Below, in pieces: positions 25,215-33,923 of a stretch of DNA of 64,000 bases (the first letter of the stretch is position 1; every line of letters starts with the position of its first letter). The stretch comes from Actinoallomurus purpureus (GTDB taxonomy: Bacteria > Actinomycetota > Actinomycetes > Streptosporangiales > Streptosporangiaceae). Below the pieces are notes generated by a model, which had not been told where the DNA came from, ran no database searches, and saw only the letters and a list, made by a program, of their open reading frames with translations. The translations under genes and the position numbers were made by a program. The stretch is from positions 34,652 through 98,651 of the forward strand of contig NZ_JAMXMY010000031.1 of the NCBI RefSeq assembly GCF_024055795.1, read 5' to 3'.

Positions 25215-26042
25215 ATGCGCATCGCACTGAGTCAGCTGGTCGCCGGGACCGATCCGACGGCGAACCTGGCACTGGTCGAGGCCGGTGTCTCCGACGCCGC
25301 GGCCCGGGGCGCCCGGGTCGTCGTCTTCCCGGAGGCGACCATGGCGTGCTTCGGGATACCGCTGGGGCCGGTGGCCGAGCCCCTCGACGGCCCGTGGGCG
25401 GGTGCCGTACGCGACCTCGCCCGCCGGGCGGGCGTCGTGGTGGTCGCTGGCATGTTCACTCCGGCCGCCGACGGCCGGGTGACCAACACCCTGCTCGTCA
25501 CCGGGCCAGGGCTGGACGACCACTACGACAAGATCCACCTGTTCGACGCCTTCGGCTTCACCGAGTCGAAGACCGTCGCCCCCGGGACGCGTCCGGTGAC
25601 CTTCGACCTGGACGGTGTCACCCTCGGCGTGGCGACCTGCTACGACGTACGTTTCCCCGAGCTGTTCACCACGCTGGCCGCGCGCGGCGCCACGGCGACC
25701 CTGCTCGCCGCCTCCTGGGGCGCGGGCCCGGGCAAGCGGGACCAGTGGGAGCTGCTGGTGCGGGCTCGCGCCCTGGACAGCACGAGCTGGGTGCTCGCGT
25801 GCGGTCAAGCCGATCCGGAGACGATCGGGCGGCGCCCGATCGGCGCCGCGCCGTCCGGAATCGGGCACAGCCTGGCGGTCTCACCGCTCGGTGAGGTCCG
25901 CGCCCGTCTCGGCGCGGATCCCGGCCTGCTGGTGGCCGACATCGATCCGGACGAGGTGCGCACGGCCCGGGCGGCGGTCCCGGTCCTGGCCAACCGGAGA
26001 TTCACCACCACGACGCCGGACGACGGCGCCGAGACCCTCTAG
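25215..26042 (+). CDS. Nitrilase-superfamily amidohydrolase
   Basis: 275 residues, normal for carbon-nitrogen hydrolases. The catalytic triad is visible: Glu in FPEATMACFG, Lys in YDKIHLFDAFG and Cys in VATCYDVRFPEL. The C-terminal GHSLAVSPLGEVRARLG segment fits omega-amidase/deaminated-glutathione-amidase-like members. ATG 25215 is chosen for the GGAG six bases upstream; ATG 25203 is the alternative. It is divergent from the GntR regulator. Confidence 0.87.
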   Translation: MRIALSQLVAGTDPTANLALVEAGVSDAAARGARVVVFPEATMACFGIPLGPVAEPLDGPWAGAVRDLARRAGVVVVAGMFTPAADGRVTNTLLVTGPGLDDHYDKIHLFDAFGFTESKTVAPGTRPVTFDLDGVTLGVATCYDVRFPELFTTLAARGATATLLAASWGAGPGKRDQWELLVRARALDSTSWVLACGQADPETIGRRPIGAAPSGIGHSLAVSPLGEVRARLGADPGLLVADIDPDEVRTARAAVPVLANRRFTTTTPDDGAETL

Positions 26043-26075
26043 TCCTTCAGGGCAGGCGCCGGCCCGTCCCGGAGG

Positions 26076-26222
26076 TCAGCCCTTGCCCAGCAGTTCGCGC
26101 ACGTGCTGAACGATCTCCTCGTTGGTGTAGGCGTGACCGCCGATGCCCCAGCCCCCGGGAACCGCCTCGATCAGCGTGACCCAGGTGCGCTCAGCGAACC
26201 GCTCAGCAATTACGCCCGTCAT
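26076..26222 (-). CDS. Short tautomerase-like C-terminal fragment
   Basis: 48 residues from ATG 26222: MTGVIAERFAERTWVTLIEAVPGGWGIGGHAYTNEEI with a further 11 residues. The ERTWV...EAVP-x-x-WGIGG pattern resembles the second half of 4-oxalocrotonate-tautomerase-like proteins. The catalytic N-terminal Pro and first strand are missing, so enzymatic activity is unlikely. The start overlaps the transporter stop in a TGATG junction. It may be a remnant or a distinct micro-gene. Confidence 0.5.
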   Translation of the reverse strand: MTGVIAERFAERTWVTLIEAVPGGWGIGGHAYTNEEIVQHVRELLGKG

Positions 26223-27934
26223 CAGGCTGCGGCACCGCGTTCCGCGGCGGCTCTTGCCTCCAGTCCGGATACCTTTCGCAGCGGCACCCCCTTGGTCCAT
26301 GCCGCGACCAGGAAGGCCAGGACCATCACGGCCGCACCGAGCAGGAAGACAAGGTGCATCGACTCCGTGAAGCCGACCTTGAACGGCTGGGCCAGCCGCG
26401 GGTCGAGGTGCGGGATGAACGAGGAGTCATCGAGAACGCCCGAGCCGTTCCCGCCGCGCGGCTGCGAATGTCCGAGCATGGTCAGCACCGGTGCGTTCGC
26501 CGGGTTGGAGAGCACGGCAGGGTCATGGACGGCCTGCTGGAATCGGGCCGTCTCGTACGCCGCCTTGAAGGCCGAACTGATCTTGGTACTGAGGGTGCTG
26601 AACAGCAGGGAGAGGAAGATCGCCGTGCCGGCGGTGCTGCCTATTTGCCGGAAGAAGGTGGCCGAGGCGGTGGCGACGCCCATGTCCCTGGGCTCGACCG
26701 CGTTCTGCATGGCCAACGTGAGGATCTGGAAGCAGCCGCCGAGCCCCGCCCCGAACAGCGCCATGAAGCTCATGGTCTCCGGCAGGGGGCTGTTCCACTG
26801 CACGCGGTAGTGGAAGAGCAGCATCGCCGCGATCATCAGCGCGGATCCGATGACCGGGAAGATCTTGTACTTGCCGGTCCTGCGGATGACACGGCCGACC
26901 GTCAAGGTCGCGAGGAGCATGCCGACCATCAGCGGGAGCATCAGCAGTCCGGACTTGGTCGGGGTGACGCCCTTCACGATCTGCAGGTACAACGGGATCA
27001 TCATCATGCCGCCGAACCAACCCATGCCGACGAGCACGGAGAACAGGCTCATCTTGGCGAATACCGCGTTGCGGAAGAGCCGCATCGGCATGAGCGCCTC
27101 GTCGCCCATGGCCCGCTCGACGAAGATCCATATCGCCAGGCCGATCACGCCGATCGCATAGCAGACGACCGATTCGGTCGAGGTCCATCCCCAGCTCTTG
27201 CCCTGCTCGGCGACGAGCAGCAGTGGCACCACGCCGATCGCGATGGTGACGGCGCCCCACCAGTCGATGCGATGATCGCGCCGGGTGTGTGGGAGCTTGA
27301 GCACCTTGGCGACGACGAACAGCGCGACCACGCCGATGGGCACGTTGACCAGAAAGACCCAGCGCCAGCCGGTGATGGTCAGAATGCTGCCCTGGCCGGC
27401 CAGGAACCCGCCGATCAGCGGGCCGAGCACACTCGAGGAACCGAACGTCGCGAGTATGTAGCCCTGGTACCGGGCGCGCTCGCGAGGCGGGACCATGTCG
27501 CCGACGATCGCCAGCGCCATCGACATCAGACCGCCGGCTCCGATGCCCTGGAACGCTCGGAAGGAGGCCAGCTCGATCATGGAGGTAGAGACCGAGCACG
27601 CGGCCGAGCCGACGATGAAGACACCGATGGCGGCGAGGAAGAACGGCTTGCGCCCGTAGATGTCGGACAGCTTGCCGTACAGCGGCGTGCTGATCGTCGA
27701 GGTGATCAAGTACGCGGTGGTGACCCACGCCTGATGGCTGAGCCCATGCAGATCATCGGCGATGGTGCGGATGGAGGTGCTGACGATCGTCTGGTCGAGC
27801 GCTGCGAGGAACATCCCCAGCAGCAGGCCGCTGAGGATGGTCAAGATCTGGCGATGCGTGAGTCTGACGGGTGATGCCGGATCGGCTACGCCTGAGACGG
27901 TTCCCCCGGGGGCAGGGGACGCGGACTTCGTCAT
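26222..27934 (-). CDS. DHA2-family MFS drug transporter
   Basis: 570 residues with about 14 hydrophobic segments. Family landmarks: LAALDQTIVSTSIRTI in the first helix, YGKLSDIYGRKPFF in the helix 2-3 loop, FRAFQGIGAGGLMSMALAIV in helix 4 and GPLIGGFL in helix 5 (antiporter motif C). ATG 27934 follows AAGGAG by about ten bases. It is likely a proton-driven exporter of hydrophobic compounds. A perfect palindrome at 28131-28147 in its upstream region is a candidate repressor site. The short tautomerase-like gene is coupled at its end. Confidence 0.9.
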   Translation of the reverse strand: MTKSASPAPGGTVSGVADPASPVRLTHRQILTILSGLLLGMFLAALDQTIVSTSIRTIADDLHGLSHQAWVTTAYLITSTISTPLYGKLSDIYGRKPFFLAAIGVFIVGSAACSVSTSMIELASFRAFQGIGAGGLMSMALAIVGDMVPPRERARYQGYILATFGSSSVLGPLIGGFLAGQGSILTITGWRWVFLVNVPIGVVALFVVAKVLKLPHTRRDHRIDWWGAVTIAIGVVPLLLVAEQGKSWGWTSTESVVCYAIGVIGLAIWIFVERAMGDEALMPMRLFRNAVFAKMSLFSVLVGMGWFGGMMMIPLYLQIVKGVTPTKSGLLMLPLMVGMLLATLTVGRVIRRTGKYKIFPVIGSALMIAAMLLFHYRVQWNSPLPETMSFMALFGAGLGGCFQILTLAMQNAVEPRDMGVATASATFFRQIGSTAGTAIFLSLLFSTLSTKISSAFKAAYETARFQQAVHDPAVLSNPANAPVLTMLGHSQPRGGNGSGVLDDSSFIPHLDPRLAQPFKVGFTESMHLVFLLGAAVMVLAFLVAAWTKGVPLRKVSGLEARAAAERGAAA

Positions 27935-28389
27935 GCGTACTTTGCTCCTTGTCACGCCACGGCACGAGGGAGCGCCCCAGCGCCGAGGCCGATGCAGGTG
28001 TTGGTCCACCAGGTCGTCGTTGAAACGCTTGGTCAAGCGGATGAAGGGGCAGCGGCCCTCTGCCGGCCACGGCCGCCGGAACCCGGCTCCGCGTCCTGCC
28101 GGCAGGTGCCCGATCCAGCATAGAGCGAAGGGTTTGATTTTCAAACCGACTGCCGATGCGGGACGAACTCAAAGGTGTCGATGGGCGCAGCATCTCCGGG
28201 TACGGATCCCTTCGGGCCACGGATCGCCCTTGCCATCCAGGCCCCGTCGTCCCGCAGGACACGGCTACGCCGTGCCGACCATACGAGGCCAGTGGTCTCG
28301 CCACGCTACGTCTCGAAGCGCTTCAACCGGCCGCGCGCCGTCCACTGACGGCTGCGTCGTAGCCACACGAGGAATCCGAGGAGATGATC
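27935..28389. promoter_or_regulatory. Divergent promoter region with GGTTTGATTTTCAAACC operator
   Basis: The 455-bp gap between the transporter and the MBL hydrolase has no gene that I can support. It contains the perfect 17-bp palindrome GGTTTGATTTTCAAACC at 28131-28147 (7-bp arms, TTT centre), typical of a TetR-type operator. No TetR gene is adjacent, so the regulator would act from elsewhere. Confidence 0.55.
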
Positions 28390-29238
28390 ATGCCTGGAGC
28401 ACCGCTGAGCTGGAGCGTCCACACAACACCGTCGATCCCGACGGAGATCTCAGACCTGCCGCCCGACCTGCCCCGACGCATGTGGTCGCCGATCACGGCG
28501 ACGCTGATCACAGGCGAGCGGGACGCGGTGCTGGTCGACGCGCTGATGACCACTGAGCAGGCCGGTCGGCTGGCAGACCGGGTAGCCGCGAGCGGTAAGA
28601 ACCTCACCACGGTCTTCGTCACCCATGGGCATGGTGACCACTGGTTCGGGCTGGGTGCCCTCCTCGATCGCTTCCCGCGTGCCCGCGCCGTCGCCGCACC
28701 TGCCGTGGTGGCGCAGATGAAGAAGCAGATGGCGCCGGAGTTCGTCGCGTCGTTTTGGAACACGCGCTTCCCCGGCCAGATCCCCCACAGGCTCGTCGCG
28801 GCCGAGCCGCTGGTCGGCGACCGGCTGGAGTTGGAAGGCAACGAACTCGTCGTCGTGGGGCTCGGGCACACCGACACCGACGACACCACGTGCCTGCACG
28901 TGCCGTCCATCGGGTTGGTCGTGGCCGGCGACGCCGTCTACAACGATGTCCACCTCTACCTCGCCGAATCGCCCCCCGAGGGCCGCCGATCCTGGCTCCA
29001 CGCACTTGACACCATCGCCGCGCTGGACCCGCAAGCGGTCATCGCAGGGCACAAGCGTCCCGACCGCCCCGACGACCCAGAGAACATCACCGAGACCCGA
29101 AAGTACATCCAGGACTTCGAGACGCTCGCCGCGCGCACCACGACCGCCCTCGACCTCTACCGCGGCATGCTGGAACTGCACCCGACCCGAGTCAACCAGG
29201 GCGCACTCTGGGGCTCGGCGAGATCCGCCAAAGGCTGA
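28390..29238 (+). CDS. MBL-fold metallo-hydrolase
   Basis: 282 residues. The canonical motif THGHGDHWFG (H-x-H-x-D-H) lies near residue 80, GHTDTDDTT near 160 and HVPSIGLVVAGDAVYNDVH near 172-190, with a later AGHKRPDRPDD. ATG 28390 has GAGGAG upstream. It is a close paralog of the gene at 30827, with the same motifs in the same order. Substrate unknown; similar proteins act on esters or lactones. Confidence 0.87.
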   Translation: MPGAPLSWSVHTTPSIPTEISDLPPDLPRRMWSPITATLITGERDAVLVDALMTTEQAGRLADRVAASGKNLTTVFVTHGHGDHWFGLGALLDRFPRARAVAAPAVVAQMKKQMAPEFVASFWNTRFPGQIPHRLVAAEPLVGDRLELEGNELVVVGLGHTDTDDTTCLHVPSIGLVVAGDAVYNDVHLYLAESPPEGRRSWLHALDTIAALDPQAVIAGHKRPDRPDDPENITETRKYIQDFETLAARTTTALDLYRGMLELHPTRVNQGALWGSARSAKG

Positions 29239-29317
29239 CCGCCGCACCGCGGGCAGCGTGTACAGAGCGAGCTTTAGGGGAATATGTGGCCTGCGGGGTC
29301 ATCGGGGGGAAGCAGTG

Positions 29318-29644
29318 ATGTCCGTGATCGAGAGTGTCGGCGACGCGACGTCGGCTACCGTAAGTGATCTTTCATCCACGGCGCTGGATCCGAAGAGGCG
29401 CCGGGTCGGCGAGTTGGTCGATGATCGGCTCGGCAATGGGAGCATCAAGAACAGGGTGCAGACCAGGGTCGGGCCAGCGGATCTTTCGGTACCGCGGAAC
29501 CGGGCGGGCCGCTTCGATCCCTAATTGTCCGCCGCGGCCGTATCGATCACCGAGCAGGTGATGGAGGAGGCCGAGGCCTGGCAGCACCGTCCGCCCGATC
29601 CGATCTACGCCATGACGCGCGATGGCGCGCGATGGCGCGCGTAG
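29318..29644 (+). pseudogene. IS256-family transposase remnant
   Basis: The frame from ATG 29318 ends with NRVQTRVGPADLSVPRNRAG and RFDP, close to the conserved VGP-x-x-x-VPRDRxGSFEP segment of IS256 transposases. After an in-frame stop, the sequence ITEQVMEEAEAWQHRPPDPIYAMTRD resembles the ITD-x-V-x-EE-x-x-WQ-x-RPLD-x-VYP segment that normally follows about 40 residues later. So the element has internal deletions and lacks the DDE core. A short GATGGCGCGC direct repeat marks its end at 29624-29641. Confidence 0.7.
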
Positions 29645-29657
29645 GAGAGGTTGAGGG

Positions 29658-30659
29658 ATGAGAGCTATCCGATTCGCTCAACATGGCGAGCCATCCGAGG
29701 TTCTTGAAACCGAAGACGTGCCTCTTCCTGAGCCTGGGGACGGGCAGGTAAGGGTTCGCATTCTGGCGACTCCAGTGAACCCGTCTGATCTCTTGTATGT
29801 GCGGGGATACTATGCGGGCGTCGAAGCCCAGTTTCCAGCGCCGGTCGGGTTTGAAGGCGTCGGCATCGTGGACGCCATCGGGCCCGGGGTGAAGAACGTC
29901 GCTACCGGACAGCGGCTATCGGTTGTCAACGGTCAAGGGGGAAACTGGGCGGATTATGCCGTTGTCCCCGCGGGTGACCTGTTCCCGGTACCCGATGAGA
30001 TCCCCGATGAACAAGTGGCCTCCTTCGTCATCAATCCGGCCTCCGCGATCCTCATGGTCCGCCGATTGCTGGCGGTCCCTAGAGGTGAGTGGCTCCTCCA
30101 GTCCGCGGCAGGGTCCGAACTGGGTCGCATGATCATCAGGTTGGCCGAGCGCGATGGTATCCGTACCGTGAATGTCGTCCGCAGACGTGAATCGGCAGCC
30201 GAACTGGAACGTCTGGGAGCTGACGCCGTCATTGTGTCCACGGAGGGGCCGATCGACGAACAAGTCCGACGTATCGTTGGACCCGAAGGCGTCAAGTACG
30301 CCATCGATCCTGTGGTCGGAGAAACCGGCACCCAGATTTTCAAGGCGCTTCACGAGGATGGACACATGCTGGTATATGGCTCCCTGACAGGCGAGCCGAT
30401 CCGTGTTGGTGAGGACCCGCGCTACATCCTGGCGGGCCGCCGTATCCTGGAAGTCTTCTGGCTCGGCTACTGGCTTCCGAGGCTCACCGACGCAGAACGA
30501 CGGCAGTTGGGAGAGGATATCGTGGCGCTTATGCGTGAGGGAATTATTGAGACCTCCCCTGGGCGTAAATACTCTCTCGACGAGATCGGTGACGCCGTAG
30601 CCCACGCAGAGCAGAAGGGCCGGCAGGGAAAGGTGTTCCTTGTTCCCGGAAAGAAGTAG
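29658..30659 (+). CDS. Zinc-independent MDR quinone/enoyl reductase
   Basis: 333 residues. Medium-chain reductase features: ATPVNPSDLLYVRGYY near 38-53, PVGFEGVGIVDAIGPGVKNV near 60-80, and the cofactor region LLQSAAGSELGRMIIRLA near 140-155 with an RR pair after VVR suggesting NADPH. It has no structural or catalytic zinc motif, so it is an NADPH:quinone reductase or MECR-like enoyl reductase. GGAGAGG precedes ATG 29658. It lies between two MBL paralogs. Confidence 0.87.
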   Translation: MRAIRFAQHGEPSEVLETEDVPLPEPGDGQVRVRILATPVNPSDLLYVRGYYAGVEAQFPAPVGFEGVGIVDAIGPGVKNVATGQRLSVVNGQGGNWADYAVVPAGDLFPVPDEIPDEQVASFVINPASAILMVRRLLAVPRGEWLLQSAAGSELGRMIIRLAERDGIRTVNVVRRRESAAELERLGADAVIVSTEGPIDEQVRRIVGPEGVKYAIDPVVGETGTQIFKALHEDGHMLVYGSLTGEPIRVGEDPRYILAGRRILEVFWLGYWLPRLTDAERRQLGEDIVALMREGIIETSPGRKYSLDEIGDAVAHAEQKGRQGKVFLVPGKK

Positions 30660-30826
30660 CGAGGACCGGTCTTGCCAACCGTGCCGCGGCGCCGGAAGCA
30701 CGGCAGGAACGCCAGGTCGCCGTCGGCTGCCTCTGCCGGCGAATTTCGCCGCCGATGCGGGCATCCCAGGTCTGATCCCCGGTCAATGTGCGCACCGCGA
30801 GCGACCGCAGAGCCAGGAGGTGTGAC

Positions 30827-31666
30827 GTGACGGAGTTGCGCTACGACGTGCTGGTCTCCGATGGGGTGCGCCGTCAACGATCCATGCGATTGCCCGACGG
30901 AGGCCCGATCGTATCCTCGCCACTGGCATCCACCCTGATCCTGGGCCAGACGGACGCGGTCCTGGTCGACCCGCCGTTCACCCGCGAGCAGGTGCACGCG
31001 GTCGGCGACTGGATTGAGCAGTGGGGCAGGCGACTGGCTTACATGTACGCCACCCACGGGCACGGCGACCACTGGTTCGGCACCGATCTACTGATGCAAC
31101 GATTCCCCGGCGCCGTGCCCTATGCGACCGAGGGCACGATCCGGCTGATGCACAAGCAGGCGACCGAGGGACGCGAACAAATGTGGGATGTGGACTTTCC
31201 CGGGCTCATTCCCGACAGTCCCGTGGTGTACCAAGTGGTTCCCACAGGAGGGTTCGAACTGGAGGGCCACCGCCTGCTGGCGGTGGAGACCGGCCACACT
31301 GACACTGACGACACCACCGTCCTCCACGTGCCATCGATCGGCCTCGTCGTGGCCGGCGATGTCGCATACAACGGAGTTCACCAGTACCTGCTTGAAAGCG
31401 TCGGCGGCGGGATCGAGAAGTGGCTCACCGCACTTGAAACCGTTGCTGCCCTGCTCCCGCGCACAGTTGTCGCGGGCCACAAGAACAGAGACCTGCCCGA
31501 TGACCCGTCGATCCTGGAACAGACCCGCGACTATCTGCTCGACGCACGGCGCCTACTGGCAGCAAAGCCAAGCCCGCGTGAGTATTACGACCAGATGCTG
31601 CAGCTCTATCCAGATCGGCTCAACGTGAGCCCGGTCTGGTACAGCGCGCTGGCACTTCTGTCATGA
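30827..31666 (+). CDS. MBL-fold metallo-hydrolase, paralog of the 28390 gene
   Basis: 279 residues from GTG 30827, which has AGGAGG seven bases upstream. THGHGDHWFG near residue 77, GHTDTDDTT near 155 and HVPSIGLVVAGDVAYNGVHQY near 167-187 are almost the same as in the gene at 28390. C-terminal YLLDARRLL and YDQMLQLYPDRLNVSP also pair with that paralog. The two genes flank an IS256 remnant and a reductase gene, suggesting an old duplication. Confidence 0.87.
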   Translation: MTELRYDVLVSDGVRRQRSMRLPDGGPIVSSPLASTLILGQTDAVLVDPPFTREQVHAVGDWIEQWGRRLAYMYATHGHGDHWFGTDLLMQRFPGAVPYATEGTIRLMHKQATEGREQMWDVDFPGLIPDSPVVYQVVPTGGFELEGHRLLAVETGHTDTDDTTVLHVPSIGLVVAGDVAYNGVHQYLLESVGGGIEKWLTALETVAALLPRTVVAGHKNRDLPDDPSILEQTRDYLLDARRLLAAKPSPREYYDQMLQLYPDRLNVSPVWYSALALLS

Positions 31667-31739
31667 CCTGCCCGACCGCTTCGCGCCGTCGCCCGGCCGT
31701 GGAAGACCCCGACGAGACGGGTGTGCAAACCTTAGGTGC

Positions 31740-32213
31740 ATGGACAGCAAGCACGGCCGCCCCTGCTCGATCGCCGCGGCGCTGTCGTGTGTGGGAGACC
31801 GATGGGCGCTCCTCGCGGTCCGCGAGGTCATATTCGGCAACCACCGGTTCAGCGAGATCGTCCGCAACACCGGAGCCCCTCGCGACCGCCTTGCCGCGCG
31901 GCTGAAGAGCCTCGTCGCTGCAGGAGTCCTTGAGCAGCGCCAGTACCAGGAGCATCCGCCCAGGTACGACTACCACCTCACTCAAGCGGGCCGGGAGCTC
32001 GTACCGGTTCTGTCGGCGCTGCGCGCCTGGGGGGATAAGTGGGCCGTCAAGGATCCCCCTCTCAGTGTCACGCATCACGGCCACCCGGTCCGCCCCCGAG
32101 TCATCTGCGAGACGTGCGGCAGGCCCGTTCGCGAGGATGAGGTGGAAAGAACCTCTAACGCTGCGGACTGGGATCTCGCCGGCCCCGTGAGCGAGGGCTC
32201 CACCAGTCGCTGA
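31740..32213 (+). CDS. HxlR-family transcriptional regulator
   Basis: 157 residues. The HxlR signature is clear: PCSIAAALSCVGDRWALLAVREV, FSEIVRNTGAPRDRLAARLKSLVAAGVLEQRQY in family positions 38-70, then YHLTQAGREL. The C-terminus has a CETCGRPV Cys pair, an extension common in actinobacterial members. The N-terminal Cys could sense oxidants or electrophiles. Its location after the MBL hydrolase suggests local control. Confidence 0.88.
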   Translation: MDSKHGRPCSIAAALSCVGDRWALLAVREVIFGNHRFSEIVRNTGAPRDRLAARLKSLVAAGVLEQRQYQEHPPRYDYHLTQAGRELVPVLSALRAWGDKWAVKDPPLSVTHHGHPVRPRVICETCGRPVREDEVERTSNAADWDLAGPVSEGSTSR

Positions 32214-32426
32214 GGTGTGGCGAGTCTCCCCCGGCCATGGTCCCGGATCGCCGACCCCACGCCGAGCCGGGGGTCCAAGTCTCGACGATCCACAGCTGCG
32301 GGGTCCTGCATTGCCGCCGACACCGCCCATCAGGTGCACCCGGCGGTGGCTGCCACCTCCTTGAGCCTGGATGCCGCGAGCCGATACTCCTCGGCCTCTG
32401 CGCTTCGACCGATGGATTTGGGGAAT

Positions 32427-32670
32427 GACCACAACGCTCTATCTGGACCGCGGGCGTGTCGACACCGCGGCTCTGCCGGTCCTGGGTCGCGTGACCGCCG
32501 ATGACACCCTCGTAGCCGGCATCCTCACCATTCCGCTCGACGACGGCGTGCTCGACGCATCCCCGGGCAGGCGCATGACGTGCCTGGACGAGCGTGCGGT
32601 GGGGTGGTCGCCCATGGACACGGCTGAGCGGTTTGCGCCTGGAGCCACGGTGACTCCTGGGAAGGAGTGA
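32427..32670 (+). CDS. Small hypothetical protein upstream of hydrolase fusion
   Basis: 80 residues from ATG 32427 with a GGGG-like site. No family is recognised; the protein is acidic and ends TPGKE, with its last codons providing the GGAAGGAG ribosome site of the next gene. Coupling to the following hydrolase, 5 bp away, is the best support for it being real. The 213-bp gap before it shows no gene. Confidence 0.42.
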
Positions 32671-32675
32671 GCTGC

Positions 32676-33884
32676 ATGCAGATGGATCGCATCGCTGACA
32701 CCGACGTCAGGTTTCAGCGGAACGGCGCGGGTGATCGGGCACTGGTCTTCGTCCACGGATTCCTCGACGACCAGCACGTCTGGGACGCGGTAATCGGGGA
32801 GATCAGGAGCGACGGCGTCGAGACGGTGCAACTCGACCTGGCCGGTATGGGCGAACGCACGGATGCGAGCGGTCCGTTCACGCTGGAGCGGTTCGCCTCG
32901 GAGGTCGGGGCCGTGGTCGACGCCCTCGACACGCCGGCGGCGCTCATCGGGCAGAGCATGGCCGCCCCGGTCGTGGAACTGGTGGCCGCCGCCCGTCCCG
33001 AGCGCACCCTCGGCGTGGTGCTGGTGACGCCCGTTCCGCTCGCCGGCACGCGATTGCCCGATGAGGCGGTCGAGCCCTTCCGAAGCCTGGGCGGCGACCC
33101 GCAGGCGCAGCGGACGGTTCGACAACAGCTGTCCCGTGGGCTTGGCGAGGCGGACCTGGACAGGCTCGCGGTGATCGGCGGCCGGGTGCGGCCCGAGGTG
33201 GTGCGCGCGCTGGTGGACTGCTGGAACGCCGGCCACCCGGACGGAGACCGGCCAAGCCGCTACACGGGCCCCGTGCTGGTGATCCGCGGCGCCGACGACG
33301 GATTCGTCACGGAGGACATGGTCGCCGACGGGGTGCTGAAGCGGTTCGGCACGGTCGAGGCGGCCACGGTCGACGGGGCCGGGCACTGGGTGCACATCGA
33401 GCGGCCCGCTGTCGTCGCTGCTCTGCTGGACGCGTTCCTGGCCAAGACGCATCCCGCGGGCAACACGACGCGCGGCGTACGGCCGCAGCGGTGGACCGTG
33501 GCCTTCGCCGAGAAGTCCGCCGCCTCATTCGCGGAGGCATTCGCCGAGGACGTCGTGCTGGAGGCGAACACGCTCACCCGGCCGGTCGAGGGCCGTGAGC
33601 AGGTCAAGCAGGTGATGGAAACGGCCAGCGGCATCTACGACTCGCTGGTGTTCACCCAGGAGAGCTCCAGCGGGCCGCGCACCTATCTGGAGTGGGAGGC
33701 CACGGCGTTCGGCGGGACGCAGATCCGGGGCGTGACCATCCTGACCGAGGATGAGCGCGGGCAGATCGTTCGCGCGGCGATCCACCACCGGCCGCTCGGC
33801 GCCGCGCTCCGTTTCTCTGCCGAGCTGCGAGACCGCCTGCGCGGCCGAATCGACCCGGCGCACTTCTATGACGGCGACCGATAG
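32676..33884 (+). CDS. Alpha/beta hydrolase fused to SnoaL-like domain
   Basis: 402 residues. The N-terminal 255 residues form an alpha/beta hydrolase: VFVHGFLDD oxyanion region, nucleophile in GQSMAA, Asp in RGADDGF and His in GAGHWVHIE. Residues about 270-385 form an NTF2/SnoaL-like barrel (FAEAFAEDVVLEANTL, VEGREQVKQVM). This pairing is unusual. ATG 32676 is preferred because GGAAGGAG lies 9 bases upstream; GTG 32667 would overlap the preceding stop. Substrate unknown. Confidence 0.8.
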   Translation: MQMDRIADTDVRFQRNGAGDRALVFVHGFLDDQHVWDAVIGEIRSDGVETVQLDLAGMGERTDASGPFTLERFASEVGAVVDALDTPAALIGQSMAAPVVELVAAARPERTLGVVLVTPVPLAGTRLPDEAVEPFRSLGGDPQAQRTVRQQLSRGLGEADLDRLAVIGGRVRPEVVRALVDCWNAGHPDGDRPSRYTGPVLVIRGADDGFVTEDMVADGVLKRFGTVEAATVDGAGHWVHIERPAVVAALLDAFLAKTHPAGNTTRGVRPQRWTVAFAEKSAASFAEAFAEDVVLEANTLTRPVEGREQVKQVMETASGIYDSLVFTQESSSGPRTYLEWEATAFGGTQIRGVTILTEDERGQIVRAAIHHRPLGAALRFSAELRDRLRGRIDPAHFYDGDR

Positions 33885-33923
33885 CCGGTGCGACAAGCTG
33901 CGGCCTTGCGACGGGGATGACAC

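Noticed and set aside
26523..27728. Arg-rich minus-strand frame inside the DHA2 transporter
   Set aside because: It is an out-of-frame reading of the transporter gene, which has clear membrane segments in its own frame.
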